Shown one piece after another: positions 1-8,518 of a stretch of DNA of 64,000 bases. The DNA comes from Vreelandella neptunia. Lineage in GTDB: Bacteria > Pseudomonadota > Gammaproteobacteria > Pseudomonadales > Halomonadaceae. The notes below the pieces were generated by a model. That model did not search any database. It was not told the DNA's origin and saw nothing but the letters and a program-made list of their open reading frames with translations. Both the position numbers and the translations under genes were made by a program. The stretch is from NCBI RefSeq assembly GCF_000712975.1, contig NZ_JHQL01000002.1, forward strand, positions 124,001 through 188,000, read 5' to 3'. Positions within the stretch are counted from its first letter, which is position 1, and each line of letters opens with the position of its first letter.

Positions 1-45
1 TGCTAACATTTATCTCGCCCTGCTTACCTGTGCAAAACTCTGCAG

Positions 46-66
46 CCCCGCGAATGCGGGGTTTTT
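46..66 (+). terminator. Rho-independent terminator of an upstream gene
   Basis: A 6-bp GC-only stem (46-51 with 56-61), a GAAT loop and five T residues form a compact intrinsic terminator. It ends a rightward transcript that begins outside the window and insulates the next gene. Confidence 0.8.
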
Positions 67-107
67 CACGTTAGGCTATTTTAACGACTGTTTGCCAAGG
101 ATTTTCC

Positions 108-851
108 ATGCTCCCCGATTACTCCGTCATCGCGTGGGTGTTGATCGTATTTTCTGTTTACCTGACCGGCGTTTCAAAAGGCGGCTTTGCAGGTGGTTTT
201 GGCACCCTTTCGGTACCGTTGATGGCGCTGGCGATTAGCCCTACCCAAGCAGCAGGCTTGTTACTGCCACTATTGCTCGTCATGGATGTGTTTGCGGTGA
301 AGGCATGGTGGGGAAAACAGTCCAATGCTGAAGTCTGGCGCTTTGTGCCGGGGCTATTTATTGGTGTCACGGTAGGCACGCTGCTATTTGGTAGCCTCAG
401 CGAAGAGGGCGTACGTTTAGTACTCGGTATTATTTCCGTCGCGTTTGCAGCTTATATGTTGCTGAAGCCTGTCGCGAAGAAGCCGATTTCAACCCGCTGG
501 GCGCTGCCTGCCGCCAGCGTTTGTGGGTTTACCAGCTTTATTGCCCATGCAGGCGCACCACCGCTAAACATTTACTTGATGCCACGCAAACTCTCTAAAG
601 AGACCTTTATTGCCACCTGCACGGTTATTTACGCGGTAGTGAATGTCATTAAGTTAGGCCCGTATATGTGGCTTGGCGAAGTCAATGTAACCAGCGCCTG
701 GGCGTCGCTGCTGTTAGTGCCGGTAGCATGGATCGGCGTGCGCAATGGGCTGTGGCTGCAAAGCCGCGTCAACGAAGCGCTATTTTATCGCCTGGTAATC
801 CTGGCCATGTTCGTGGTGGGAATTAACTTGGTTTGGCAAGCGGTAGCCTAG
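108..851 (+). CDS. TauE/SafE-family sulfite/anion exporter-like membrane protein
   Basis: The 247-residue protein is almost entirely hydrophobic, with about eight predicted membrane segments. It has the family's early glycine-rich helix (GVSKGGFAGGFGTLSVPLMA, about residues 22-41) and a second repeat near residues 139-155 (CGFTSFIAHAGAPPLN). TauE/SafE proteins move sulfite, sulfoacetate or other small organic anions across the inner membrane. The substrate cannot be read from sequence. An AAGGA-type ribosome site lies ahead of the ATG. The gene stands alone behind a terminator and converges on the phosphonate cluster with 7 bases between stops. A role with sulfonates or phosphonates is only a guess from position. 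Confidence 0.85.
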   Translation: MLPDYSVIAWVLIVFSVYLTGVSKGGFAGGFGTLSVPLMALAISPTQAAGLLLPLLLVMDVFAVKAWWGKQSNAEVWRFVPGLFIGVTVGTLLFGSLSEEGVRLVLGIISVAFAAYMLLKPVAKKPISTRWALPAASVCGFTSFIAHAGAPPLNIYLMPRKLSKETFIATCTVIYAVVNVIKLGPYMWLGEVNVTSAWASLLLVPVAWIGVRNGLWLQSRVNEALFYRLVILAMFVVGINLVWQAVA

Positions 852-858
852 TGCATGC

Positions 859-1752
859 TTAAAGTGCCACCAGTAAAAGTCCGCTCAGCATGATCAGTGT
901 GCCCAAGGCTTTTGCCCTAGAAGCGGGTTCTTTTAGCCACAACACGCCCATTAATACACCGACTGGAATAGAGAGCTGGCGTAACGCCACGACATAACTC
1001 ACTTCGTCAGTCAGCGCCATTGCCATGAGTACCAAACCATAAGTGCAGGTCATCATCAGTCCTGTGACCACCAGCATCACTAGCCCCTGCTGGCGGAGTA
1101 AGGGCAGCCGGCGACGTTCTGCGGGTAGCAGCGCCAGCAGCGGAATCGCCCAGGTCAACGTCATCACTGCTTGTAGCACCATAAACACCGCGCCTGCGGT
1201 TAAACTGCTATGGCCTGCTATCTGCATCAACGCCAGCGCCTGTTTATCTACCAGCGAATAGCCCACCGTGCCTGCAGCTGCCAACAGTGCAAACCCCATG
1301 GCCGGTGTTAAATAGGTCGATAGCCTGCGCGCCTCTGGGTGGCTTAGTGGCAGGCAGAGTGCGCCTACCACCACCAAGGCCATGCCGATGCCATCCCGCA
1401 CATCCAACGCGCGATTGCCGAGCAGCGCAATAGACACTAGCGGCACAAGCACCACCGGCAGCGCCCGTGCGATGGGATACAGAACGCTGACTTCCCCACG
1501 CGCATAAGCCCAGGCTAAGCCGCCCATATAGAGCATTTGGCACAACCCGGAAAGCACCAACCATCCCCAAAATGTGTTGGGTAGCGCCGCTAATGATGGC
1601 CCAAGCCACACCAGCGGCAGCAGCAACGCACCGCCTGACCCGTAAGCCAAGGCAAAAAATGCCAGTGACGGTGCATGACGCTTACCCAATACATTCCATC
1701 CAGCATGCATACATACCGAAAACAGCACTAACGCTAGTGCGGCTGGACTCAA
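859..1752 (-). CDS. EamA/DMT-family transporter, translationally coupled to phnX
   Basis: The 297-residue protein has about ten hydrophobic helices in two halves, typical of drug/metabolite (EamA/RhaT) transporters. The conserved second-half segment [20 protein letters not shown] is present near residues 255-275. The only upstream start is TTG at 1752-1750. It overlaps the phnX stop by 4 bases and has a GGGGAGAG ribosome site 5 bases before it, so TTG initiation by coupling is well supported. It is the last gene of phnW-phnX-eamA, which suggests a substrate tied to AEP breakdown (phosphonate, phosphonoacetaldehyde or an amino acid). That is inference; the family is too broad to name one. Confidence 0.8.
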   Translation of the reverse strand: MSPAALALVLFSVCMHAGWNVLGKRHAPSLAFFALAYGSGGALLLPLVWLGPSLAALPNTFWGWLVLSGLCQMLYMGGLAWAYARGEVSVLYPIARALPVVLVPLVSIALLGNRALDVRDGIGMALVVVGALCLPLSHPEARRLSTYLTPAMGFALLAAAGTVGYSLVDKQALALMQIAGHSSLTAGAVFMVLQAVMTLTWAIPLLALLPAERRRLPLLRQQGLVMLVVTGLMMTCTYGLVLMAMALTDEVSYVVALRQLSIPVGVLMGVLWLKEPASRAKALGTLIMLSGLLLVAL

Positions 1753-2567
1753 GGCCGCTCTCCCCGCTGTAAACGAGCATTAATGGCATCCACAACGCTT
1801 GGCAGCTCGGCGATGGTGGCAATGCTGTAGTGCGGTTTTGAGGGGGCAAATTGAGCGGCCACTCGCTCATGGGCTGCACGGCGTTCGCTATCGCTCAGCG
1901 CTTGATACTGGTCATAATGAAGCCCCAAAGCATTACCCGAACAGGTGAGTGCGACCGTCCACATTCCAGCACTGCGCCCTTCTAGAATGCCGGGTGTGGT
2001 GTCATCTACTTTAATGCAGGCAGCGACATCGCTGATGCCTAAGGCAATCACATTGGCCAGCGCCTGGGCAGGGTGTGGTCGGCCACTGGGCACCTCATCA
2101 GTGGCCACCACATGATCTACCTGCAGTCCGTTATCAACGGCTAGCGCCACTACCTTTTCCATCACCACCGCTGGATAGCCGGAGCAGGAACCTATTTTCA
2201 GACCTTGCCCTCGTAACCAGGTGAGCGTATCAAGTGCGCCAGGAATCACCGCCGAGTGGTCGGCAATTTTGGCAATCTGCAACGGCATAAACCGTTCATA
2301 AAGCGCCGTTACATCGGCATCAGTCGGCAGGTGGCCCACCGCCTGGAGAAAGCGCTCGGCTATCTCAAGCTGATTGCACAGCGTGCGGATATGATCCCAT
2401 TTGCCCATGCCCATCGGGCCGCGTGCTTCTTCTAGGCTGATCGCCACACCCATTTCGGCAAAAGCTTCAACAAATATCTGGGTCGGTGCAAAGGAGCCAA
2501 AATCGACCAGCGTGCCCGCCCAGTCACAAATCACCGCCTGCAGGCATTGGGGAGATTGATAATGCAT
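1749..2567 (-). CDS. phnX: Phosphonoacetaldehyde hydrolase (phosphonatase)
   Basis: This HAD-superfamily enzyme splits phosphonoacetaldehyde into acetaldehyde and phosphate, the second step of AEP degradation. The nucleophile motif DWAGTLVD lies at residues 15-22 (Asp15, with Ala17 where most HAD phosphatases carry Asp, as in phosphonatases). The Schiff-base lysine is expected in [10 protein letters not shown] (Lys56). The later HAD motifs SCSGYP and [12 protein letters not shown] are also present. Length, 272 aa, is normal. The start ATG overlaps the phnW TGA by one base (TGATG), with AAGGAG just upstream, so it is cotranscribed and probably coupled. The acetaldehyde product would need further oxidation; no dedicated aldehyde dehydrogenase is visible here. 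Confidence 0.95.
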   Translation of the reverse strand: MHYQSPQCLQAVICDWAGTLVDFGSFAPTQIFVEAFAEMGVAISLEEARGPMGMGKWDHIRTLCNQLEIAERFLQAVGHLPTDADVTALYERFMPLQIAKIADHSAVIPGALDTLTWLRGQGLKIGSCSGYPAVVMEKVVALAVDNGLQVDHVVATDEVPSGRPHPAQALANVIALGISDVAACIKVDDTTPGILEGRSAGMWTVALTCSGNALGLHYDQYQALSDSERRAAHERVAAQFAPSKPHYSIATIAELPSVVDAINARLQRGERP

Positions 2568-3703
2568 CAGGCACTCCTTGATTCAGAAAAGAGAGAAACA
2601 CCCATCTTCGTCAGGGTGTCTTGAATAACGCTGAGTAACTGTTCAATCACCGCCGCATCCAATTGGCCAATGCAACCGATGCGAAAACTTTCGACGTCAG
2701 TTAACTTGCCCGGGTAGATCAAAAAGCCACGCGACTTCAGCGCTGCGTAGAAGGTCTTAAATTCAAACGCAGGGTCGGTAGGACTCAAAAAAGTGGTGAT
2801 AATCGGCGATAGCCATTGATCTTCTAAAAGTGTGCTGAAGCCTAACGCCCGCATGCCTTTTACCAGTACATCACGATTGTGGGTATAACGTGCGCAGCGC
2901 CCCGGCACACCACCCTCTTCCCGGTGCTGGTCAAGCGCCGCTTGGAAGGCCACCACCGTATGAGTGGGTGGGGTAAAGCGCCACTGGCCAGTGCGCTCCA
3001 TGTAGTCCCACTGAGCGTATAAATCCAGGCTCAGCGAGTGGGCGCGTCCCTTACCAGCAGCAAGTAGCGTCTGGCGAATGATCACAAACCCAAAGCCCGG
3101 TACGCCTTCGATGCACTTATTGGCAGAAGAGATCAGCACATCAATAGGCGTTTTTGTCAGACTGATCGGTATGCCCCCAAACGAACTCATGGCGTCTACA
3201 ATCAGCGTTTTTCCGTGAGCGCGCACCACCTCAGCGATGGCGTCGAGCGGGTTCAAAATCCCTGAGCTGGTTTCGCAATGAACTAGAAACACTGCGGTAA
3301 TGTCAGCATCTTGCTGTAGCAGTGTCGCCACTTCGTCGGGTTGCGGCGGTAAGTAGTCACCTTTGTCCAACGTCACATAACGGCGGCCCATCATAGCGAG
3401 CAGTTGAGCAGCCCGTTTGCCGTAAGCACCGTTCATTAACACCAACACTTTGCCACTAGGGTCAGTTGCGCAGGCCAGTGCACTTTCAACGGCGAAAGTG
3501 CCGCTGCCCTGCATCGGCACGCAGGCATACGTGTCACTTGCCGCCTCGGCCATGGTAAGCAGTTGCGCACGCACGTCTGCAGTCACACGGTTAAAATCGT
3601 CATCCCAGGAGCCCCAGTCACGCAACATGGCTGCTTTGGTCGCATGGGAGGTGGTTAGTGGTCCTGGGGTTAAAAGGTAAGGCACTTTTAGATTACTCAT
3701 CAT
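2567..3703 (-). CDS. phnW: 2-Aminoethylphosphonate--pyruvate transaminase
   Basis: This PLP-dependent class V aminotransferase converts AEP plus pyruvate to phosphonoacetaldehyde plus alanine, feeding phnX. It shows the N-terminal [11 protein letters not shown] motif, the [11 protein letters not shown] loop (about 66-76), [11 protein letters not shown], the cofactor Asp in [11 protein letters not shown] and the PLP lysine in SSANKCIEG (Lys196). Length, 378 aa, is typical. Two ATGs in tandem (3703 and 3700) are possible starts. No clear ribosome site precedes either, because an operator-like palindrome and a TATAAT box lie only a few bases upstream, so the mRNA may be almost leaderless. It heads its own unit phnW-phnX-eamA. 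Confidence 0.95.
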   Translation of the reverse strand: MMSNLKVPYLLTPGPLTTSHATKAAMLRDWGSWDDDFNRVTADVRAQLLTMAEAASDTYACVPMQGSGTFAVESALACATDPSGKVLVLMNGAYGKRAAQLLAMMGRRYVTLDKGDYLPPQPDEVATLLQQDADITAVFLVHCETSSGILNPLDAIAEVVRAHGKTLIVDAMSSFGGIPISLTKTPIDVLISSANKCIEGVPGFGFVIIRQTLLAAGKGRAHSLSLDLYAQWDYMERTGQWRFTPPTHTVVAFQAALDQHREEGGVPGRCARYTHNRDVLVKGMRALGFSTLLEDQWLSPIITTFLSPTDPAFEFKTFYAALKSRGFLIYPGKLTDVESFRIGCIGQLDAAVIEQLLSVIQDTLTKMGVSLFSESRSA

Positions 3704-3705
3704 TT

Positions 3706-3717
3706 TGGTCTATACCA
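3706..3717. promoter_or_regulatory. Putative operator of the UTRA/GntR regulator before phnW
   Basis: TGGTCTATACCA is a 12-bp interrupted palindrome (TGGT, 4 bases, ACCA) beginning three bases before the phnW start. Its exact reverse complement occurs at 7685-7696 before the binding protein gene. HutC/NagR-type GntR regulators bind sites of the GGTNTANACC kind, and a regulator of this type is encoded at 7808-8518. Confidence 0.75.
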
Positions 3718-3718
3718 G

Positions 3719-3724
3719 ATTATA
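3719..3724 (-). promoter_or_regulatory. Candidate -10 box for phnW-phnX-eamA
   Basis: A perfect TATAAT is read on the minus strand. Transcription would begin about 7 bases downstream, inside the 3706-3717 operator and only about 9 bases before the phnW ATG. No convincing -35 element is seen, which would fit an activated promoter or simply a weak one. Confidence 0.45.
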
Positions 3725-3747
3725 AGCACACATTAGCGGCTGGCATA

Positions 3748-3765
3748 GCGGGCTTTTTAGCCCGC
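3748..3765 (-). other. Hairpin overlapping the permease stop codon
   Basis: A 7-bp GC-rich stem (3748-3754 with 3759-3765) around a four-base loop spans the permease stop. It has no following T-run on the minus strand, so it may protect or partly attenuate the transport-operon mRNA rather than end it. Confidence 0.5.
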
Positions 3766-5451
3766 CTGACGCCAACGCTGAGCGTTGGTTAAGAGAACGT
3801 GGGTAAGCGCAGCGTGAAGCAGTTTAACCACCAGCGAGGTCAGGAAAATCAGCACAGCCATGGCCGCGGCGCTAGCAAAATAGCCCGCCTCATCCAAATG
3901 CAGTACCGCTACCGAAGCAAGCCGCGTATCGCTGTTATAGAGGAACACTACCGCAGACACTGTCGTCATCGCATTGACGAATAGGTAGACAGAAATATCC
4001 AACACGGCAGGCAGCGATACCGGCAACGTCACGCGGCTAAACGTGGTCCAGAACGGTACTTTTAACGAAGCCCCCACGGCCTCAAACTCTGGATCTAGCT
4101 GTTTCAGCGCGGTGACAGAGGTGAGGTGACACACCGTATAGAAGTGCACTAGCGTGTTGAGCACCAGGATCGCCATGGTCCCGTACAGCCAATTAAAGGG
4201 GTTTCCTGCCTGGTTGAAAAAGAAGATATAAGCCAGGCCCAGCACCATGCCCGGCACCGCCATGGGTAGCATGGCCATAAAATGCAAACCTTGGCGCAAT
4301 GGGCGATAGCCTTCACTCTTTTCTATCAGCCATGCATTAAAGAAAATAACCAGTGTCCCCACTAACGCGACGCTAAATGCCAGCTTGAGGGAGTTGAACC
4401 ACGCCCCCCAGCCACCGCCCGCTAAACCTTGAAAGGTGTAATGCTGCAGCGTGAACGACAGGTTATAGGGCCAAAATTGTATGAGCGACGCATACACTGC
4501 GGTACCAATAACCAGCAGAATAACGCCCGCAACCGAATAACACAGCAGCGCAAACGTCCAGTCTCGCAACGGGTTAGGCGTTGGTTGCCATGGCACTGCC
4601 CGAGCCGAAAGCTGAGCCACTTGGCGTTTTTGTATCCAGCGGTCAACGATGAACGATAGCACCGCAGGCATTAGCAAAATAACGCTAACCACCGCGCCCA
4701 TTTGGAAGTTCTGCTGCCCCACCACTTGGCGATACACATCGGTGGCAAGTACGCTAAATTGGCCGCCAATAATTTTCGGCACACCAAAGTCGGTAATGGC
4801 TAGCGTAAAGACGACGAACAGGCATGAAATCAGCCCGTAACGCACCCCTGGCAGGGTAATCGTCAAAAACGTACGCCACTTCGGCGTGCCCAGTGCTTCT
4901 GCTGCTTCATAGAGGCGTGCATCGCTATTGGTCAGTGCAGTGGTAAGCAGCATTAGCGCATGGGGAAAAATCCAAAAACTCATGCCCATTACAATGCCAA
5001 TCGGTCCATAAATCGAATGACCAGCCAGCACGTCGCTCAAAAAACCCTGGTTACCAAACAGATACACCAAGCTAATGGCGGGTAGCAACGAAGGTGCCAA
5101 AATGGGCAAAATCGCCAACATTCGAAAGAGCCGTTTGCCTGGCATACAGGTACGGGTAATGCCGTAGGCGCATAAAAAAGCGAGCCCAGCGACGACCACC
5201 GTCGTGGTGAACGCAACGCGCAATGAATTGGCAATCGAATTGACCAATGCTGGCGTTTGAAAATACTGTACGAAGTTAGCTAGCCCAATAAAGTCGCCGC
5301 TGCGGTCTTGCAGGCTTTTCACCAACATCGCAAATAGCGGAAACAGCAGGCCGAACACTAACAGCGCCACGCCCGCTAGCAGCACAATCAGGCGTATTAA
5401 TGCTTCCAGCGAAGGCGTTGATGCAGTCGCTAAAGATGTACTCGCCTTCAT
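3757..5451 (-). CDS. Fused two-domain permease of a 2-aminoethylphosphonate ABC transporter
   Basis: At 564 aa this is two binding-protein-dependent permease domains in one chain, as in the iron/thiamine/AEP (PhnU2-like) family. Each half carries an EAA loop: EAAEALGTPKWRTFLTITLPG (start at about residue 183) and FEAVGASLKVPFWTTFSRVTLP (from about residue 458). About twelve membrane helices are visible. It forms the inner-membrane channel for the ATPase and binding protein encoded upstream. Its ATG overlaps the ATPase stop by 4 bases (ATGA), indicating coupling. Substrate assignment rests on context with phnW and phnX. A fused permease needs only one gene where other phosphonate systems use separate phnU and phnV. 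Confidence 0.88.
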   Translation of the reverse strand: MKASTSLATASTPSLEALIRLIVLLAGVALLVFGLLFPLFAMLVKSLQDRSGDFIGLANFVQYFQTPALVNSIANSLRVAFTTTVVVAGLAFLCAYGITRTCMPGKRLFRMLAILPILAPSLLPAISLVYLFGNQGFLSDVLAGHSIYGPIGIVMGMSFWIFPHALMLLTTALTNSDARLYEAAEALGTPKWRTFLTITLPGVRYGLISCLFVVFTLAITDFGVPKIIGGQFSVLATDVYRQVVGQQNFQMGAVVSVILLMPAVLSFIVDRWIQKRQVAQLSARAVPWQPTPNPLRDWTFALLCYSVAGVILLVIGTAVYASLIQFWPYNLSFTLQHYTFQGLAGGGWGAWFNSLKLAFSVALVGTLVIFFNAWLIEKSEGYRPLRQGLHFMAMLPMAVPGMVLGLAYIFFFNQAGNPFNWLYGTMAILVLNTLVHFYTVCHLTSVTALKQLDPEFEAVGASLKVPFWTTFSRVTLPVSLPAVLDISVYLFVNAMTTVSAVVFLYNSDTRLASVAVLHLDEAGYFASAAAMAVLIFLTSLVVKLLHAALTHVLLTNAQRWRQAG

Positions 5452-6572
5452 GACTGGTTGCTCCCTGCCGGGTATAGACGGGCAGCATCGGCAGGCAAGT
5501 GAATCCCCAGGGTTTGCCCTAGTCGCAACCCTAGTGTGGCGCTATCGCGGCTGGGAACATCAGCCAGCAACCGTTGCTCGGTACCGTTAAGTCGCAGCGA
5601 TACCCGCTGAAATGCACCTAAAAATTCAATGCCCATGACATCACCGCTCAGCTCAGAGATGCTGACACTAAGCGCGACTGCTTCGGGGCGAATGGCCAAT
5701 TGAGCTGCTTGGTCTTTCGCGTAGGCATGCGGCAAGCAAGGGCATGAAATAGTGCCTAGCAACGCGTGGTTATTCGCCTGTGCGGTCACCTCTAGAAAAT
5801 TCATCGTGCCGATAAATGACGCCACAAAAGCGCTAGCAGGCTGGTGGTAGATCTCGGCAGGCGTGCCCACTTGTTCGATCACTCCGTGGTTCATCACCAC
5901 GATACGATCAGCCATGGTGAGCGCCTCTTCTTGATCGTGGGTCACCATAATGGTGGTCACGCCAAGACGCGCCTGTAGGGCTTTGATCTGATGTCGCAAA
6001 TGGCCGCGTACTCTCGCATCCAGCGCTGAGAGCGGTTCATCCAGCAGTAACAGGCCAGGCTCAGTCGCCAGCGCTCGTGCCAACGCAACCCGCTGCTGCT
6101 GCCCGCCAGAAAGCGCGGCAGGGTATTTATGTTCGCTACCGCTAAGATCAACGAGTGCCAGTAACTCCGCCACGCGGGCATGAATAGTCGCCCGATCACT
6201 GCGGCGGTTGCGCAACCCGTAGGCAACGTTATCGAACACCGACAGATTGGGAAACAGCGCATAAGATTGGAACACAATGCCAAAATCCCGCGCCTGCGGG
6301 GGCAGCGTGGAAATATTCTTGCCACGCTGAATTAGGCTACCTGATGTTTGCTGAGTTAAGCCTGCAATGGTGCGCAATAGCGTTGTTTTGCCACAGCCAG
6401 AAGGCCCTAAAAAGCAGACAAACTCGCCTTCCTGAATCTGTAGCGCAATGCTGTCCAGCGCGGTAAAGCTACCGAAGCGCTTAGTGACGCCATCTATGCT
6501 TAGGTGCGCAGAGGGTAAATGGGGTTTCGCCGCCGAGTGAGCCGTCAGCGGCGATGTCAGTGTGGTCTGCAT
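5448..6572 (-). CDS. phnT: ATP-binding protein of the 2-aminoethylphosphonate ABC transporter
   Basis: The 374-residue cytoplasmic ATPase powers AEP import. Walker A is [13 protein letters not shown], the Q-loop lies in [20 protein letters not shown], the ABC signature is [14 protein letters not shown], Walker B is [16 protein letters not shown] and the H-loop is VTHDQEEAL. The C-terminal third is a TOBE-like regulatory domain ([12 protein letters not shown]). I use the ATG at 6572, which has GGAG five bases before it. An upstream TTG at 6605 would add 11 residues read through a GC-rich hairpin, which is unlikely. It is cotranscribed with the permease. The family resembles spermidine/iron ATPases, so the substrate comes from neighbours. 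Confidence 0.9.
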   Translation of the reverse strand: MQTTLTSPLTAHSAAKPHLPSAHLSIDGVTKRFGSFTALDSIALQIQEGEFVCFLGPSGCGKTTLLRTIAGLTQQTSGSLIQRGKNISTLPPQARDFGIVFQSYALFPNLSVFDNVAYGLRNRRSDRATIHARVAELLALVDLSGSEHKYPAALSGGQQQRVALARALATEPGLLLLDEPLSALDARVRGHLRHQIKALQARLGVTTIMVTHDQEEALTMADRIVVMNHGVIEQVGTPAEIYHQPASAFVASFIGTMNFLEVTAQANNHALLGTISCPCLPHAYAKDQAAQLAIRPEAVALSVSISELSGDVMGIEFLGAFQRVSLRLNGTEQRLLADVPSRDSATLGLRLGQTLGIHLPADAARLYPAGSNQS

Positions 6573-6584
6573 AACATCTCCAAG

Positions 6585-6602
6585 CCCCGGCCTTGGCCGG
6601 GG
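6585..6602 (-). promoter_or_regulatory. Stable intercistronic hairpin between binding protein and ATPase genes
   Basis: An 8-bp all-GC stem (6585-6592 with 6595-6602) closes on a two-base loop and has no T-run. Such hairpins after a binding-protein gene commonly stabilise the upstream mRNA so that the periplasmic protein is made in excess over the membrane parts. Confidence 0.65.
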
Positions 6603-6616
6603 CAACTGATTCGTGC

Positions 6617-7666
6617 TTACTGTTCGGTTTTACCGTCGTAGCGGCGCTGCCACTCTGCCAGCACGCGCTCACGGTTAACCGCGGCCCACTGGAAATCGGC
6701 ATCAATCATGCGATCCGCAATGTCAGCGGGGTAGTTTTCAATCGGCTGTGCCACACCTGGGTAGGCCACTACGGCGTAGCCTTCGTTATAGAGTTCGTTA
6801 GCCTCACGGGAAACGGCCCAATCCATCAGCGTTTGTGCAGCTTCCTGTTTGGCGGTACCCGCAACGATAGCGGCAGCCTCCATATCCCAGCCAAGACCCT
6901 CTTCAGGGAAGACCACTTCAATCGGTGCACCTTGGGATTTCAAACGTGCCCCGCGGAAGGCAAATGACACGCCAACCACTGCTTCCCCGGTGGCCGCCAG
7001 GCTGCAAGGAGCAGAGCCAGAGTGGGTGTAACGGGAAATGTTGTTATGCAGACGGTCCATGTAGTCCCAACCTTGCTCTTCACCCCACAGCTGCATCCAG
7101 CTGACCACGTCCAGATAGCCGGTGCCGGAGGAGTTGGGGTTAGGCATGATCACATGCCCTTCAAACTCAGGCTGGGTCAGGTCTTCCCAGGAGGTCGGCA
7201 TGGGCACACCCTGTCGCTCGCCTTCAATGGTGTTGTAGCAAATGGCTGCTACCCAGGCGTCCATGCCTACCCACGCGGGGTCTTCACCGTTACGGTATGC
7301 CGCATCAATAAATTTGGGATCGAGATTTTCAACGCCAGCGGGGGCGTAGCGTTCAAGCATGCCCTCTTCTTCAAGCACCAGCAGACTGGTAGCGGCTAAG
7401 CCCCAGATAACGTCTGCCTGGGGATTATCTTTTTCCGCCAGCAGACGCGCAGTAATCACGCCCGTAGAGTCTCGCACCCAGTTAATGGTGATATCGGGGT
7501 GGGCGGCATTGAAGCGTTCGGCGTATTTTTGCAGGTCATCTGACTCAACGGCGGTGTACACCGTTAACTCAGTGGCACTAGCCATAGAAGAGAAGGCAAC
7601 GGCAGCTGTCGCAAGCAAAGCAGTTGCCATCTGATTAGGTTGGAAAAAGCGGTGAAGTGTCGACAT
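6617..7666 (-). CDS. phnS: Periplasmic 2-aminoethylphosphonate-binding protein
   Basis: This 349-residue extracellular solute-binding protein belongs to the iron/spermidine-like group (PhnS2 type). It has a Sec signal peptide (hydrophobic stretch TALLATAAVAFSSMASA, cleavage likely before TELTVYTAVE). The mature N-terminus TELTVYTAVESDDLQKYAERF and the motif LAEKDNPQADVIWGLAATS are typical. I chose ATG 7666, which has GGGAG about 7 bases upstream. An in-frame ATG at 7711 would place the 7685-7696 operator inside the gene. It is the first gene of the transport unit and is followed by a stabilising hairpin. Ligand identity is inferred from phnWX in the same cluster. Confidence 0.88.
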   Translation of the reverse strand: MSTLHRFFQPNQMATALLATAAVAFSSMASATELTVYTAVESDDLQKYAERFNAAHPDITINWVRDSTGVITARLLAEKDNPQADVIWGLAATSLLVLEEEGMLERYAPAGVENLDPKFIDAAYRNGEDPAWVGMDAWVAAICYNTIEGERQGVPMPTSWEDLTQPEFEGHVIMPNPNSSGTGYLDVVSWMQLWGEEQGWDYMDRLHNNISRYTHSGSAPCSLAATGEAVVGVSFAFRGARLKSQGAPIEVVFPEEGLGWDMEAAAIVAGTAKQEAAQTLMDWAVSREANELYNEGYAVVAYPGVAQPIENYPADIADRMIDADFQWAAVNRERVLAEWQRRYDGKTEQ

Positions 7667-7684
7667 GGTAGGCTCCCAGCGTTT

Positions 7685-7696
7685 TGGTATAGACCA
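7685..7696. promoter_or_regulatory. Putative operator of the UTRA/GntR regulator before phnS
   Basis: TGGTATAGACCA is the exact reverse complement of the site at 3706-3717 and lies 18 bases upstream of the phnS start. The pair suggests that one regulator controls both the uptake unit and the phnWX unit. Confidence 0.75.
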
Positions 7697-7807
7697 GGAG
7701 TTTGCCGACATTAAATGACAGTGCGATGACGCTTGTTTGACCGATTTTTGAAGTTGTATTGTGACCCTTTACGGGCGTTATCACATAGCCGCCATCATCG
7801 CCACGCG

Positions 7808-8518
7808 CTATTGCTGACCAGAAAGGTCAACGCTGATACACAGAGAGTCATGCAGCCAGTGCTCCTCATCAAACTCAATCGGGCGCTGCTGATCGTCGAA
7901 AATAGCGCGACAAATGTTCAGCCCTGCAGTGCCTGGGGCAACAAGTAACTCTTCAGCATCTAAGGGCGACAACGCTTCAGACACCATGCGTATTGAGCGA
8001 TTGGCCAAGTGATGCCCCCAACGCTCTCTTAACAGCCCCCATAGCGACTGTCCGCTGTAGATATCTAATAGCTCGGGCGCACACTCTGGCACTACCCAAA
8101 GCGACTCCACCAGTACAGCGCGATCATCCACGTAACGGCGACGGCGAATATGGTGGAACGGCTGGTCATCAGCCAGTTCCAGGGCACGGGCAGCCGCCAG
8201 GTGTGGGCGGGTTTCAAGCATCAGAACCGCTGTACGTGGTTGCCGCCCCTGAGCGCGCACATAGTCGTTAAAACCTGCATCCCGGGTGGGGTCATACACC
8301 AGCCTAGCCGGTGAAATAAACCAGCCGCGCCGGTTGCTGCGGTGAATAAGCCCTTCTCCCTCCAGTTGTGCCAACGCTTGGCGCAACGTAACGCGGGTCG
8401 TAGAGAAGCGCTCTGCCAACGCTCGTTCTGCGGGTAACTTGCCTTCCCACTGCGTGGCATGCTGAGTGATTAAATAACGAAGTTGCTCTGTTAACTGTAA
8501 ATAGTAAGCATCAGGCAT
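7808..8518 (-). CDS. phnR: GntR/HutC-family (UTRA) regulator of the phosphonate locus
   Basis: The 236-residue protein has an N-terminal winged helix-turn-helix (GKLPAERALAERFSTTRVTLRQALAQLEGEGLI, within about residues 24-56) followed by a C-terminal UTRA ligand-binding domain (HIRRRRYVDDRAVLVESLWVV and PIEFDEEHWLHDS). Regulators of this type next to phnSTUV/phnWX respond to AEP or an intermediate. The start overlaps the end of the HAD gene by 8 bases, so the two form one leftward unit that runs toward phnS. The operators at 3706-3717 and 7685-7696 are its probable targets. Whether it activates or represses cannot be told from sequence. Confidence 0.88.
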   Translation of the reverse strand: MPDAYYLQLTEQLRYLITQHATQWEGKLPAERALAERFSTTRVTLRQALAQLEGEGLIHRSNRRGWFISPARLVYDPTRDAGFNDYVRAQGRQPRTAVLMLETRPHLAAARALELADDQPFHHIRRRRYVDDRAVLVESLWVVPECAPELLDIYSGQSLWGLLRERWGHHLANRSIRMVSEALSPLDAEELLVAPGTAGLNICRAIFDDQQRPIEFDEEHWLHDSLCISVDLSGQQ

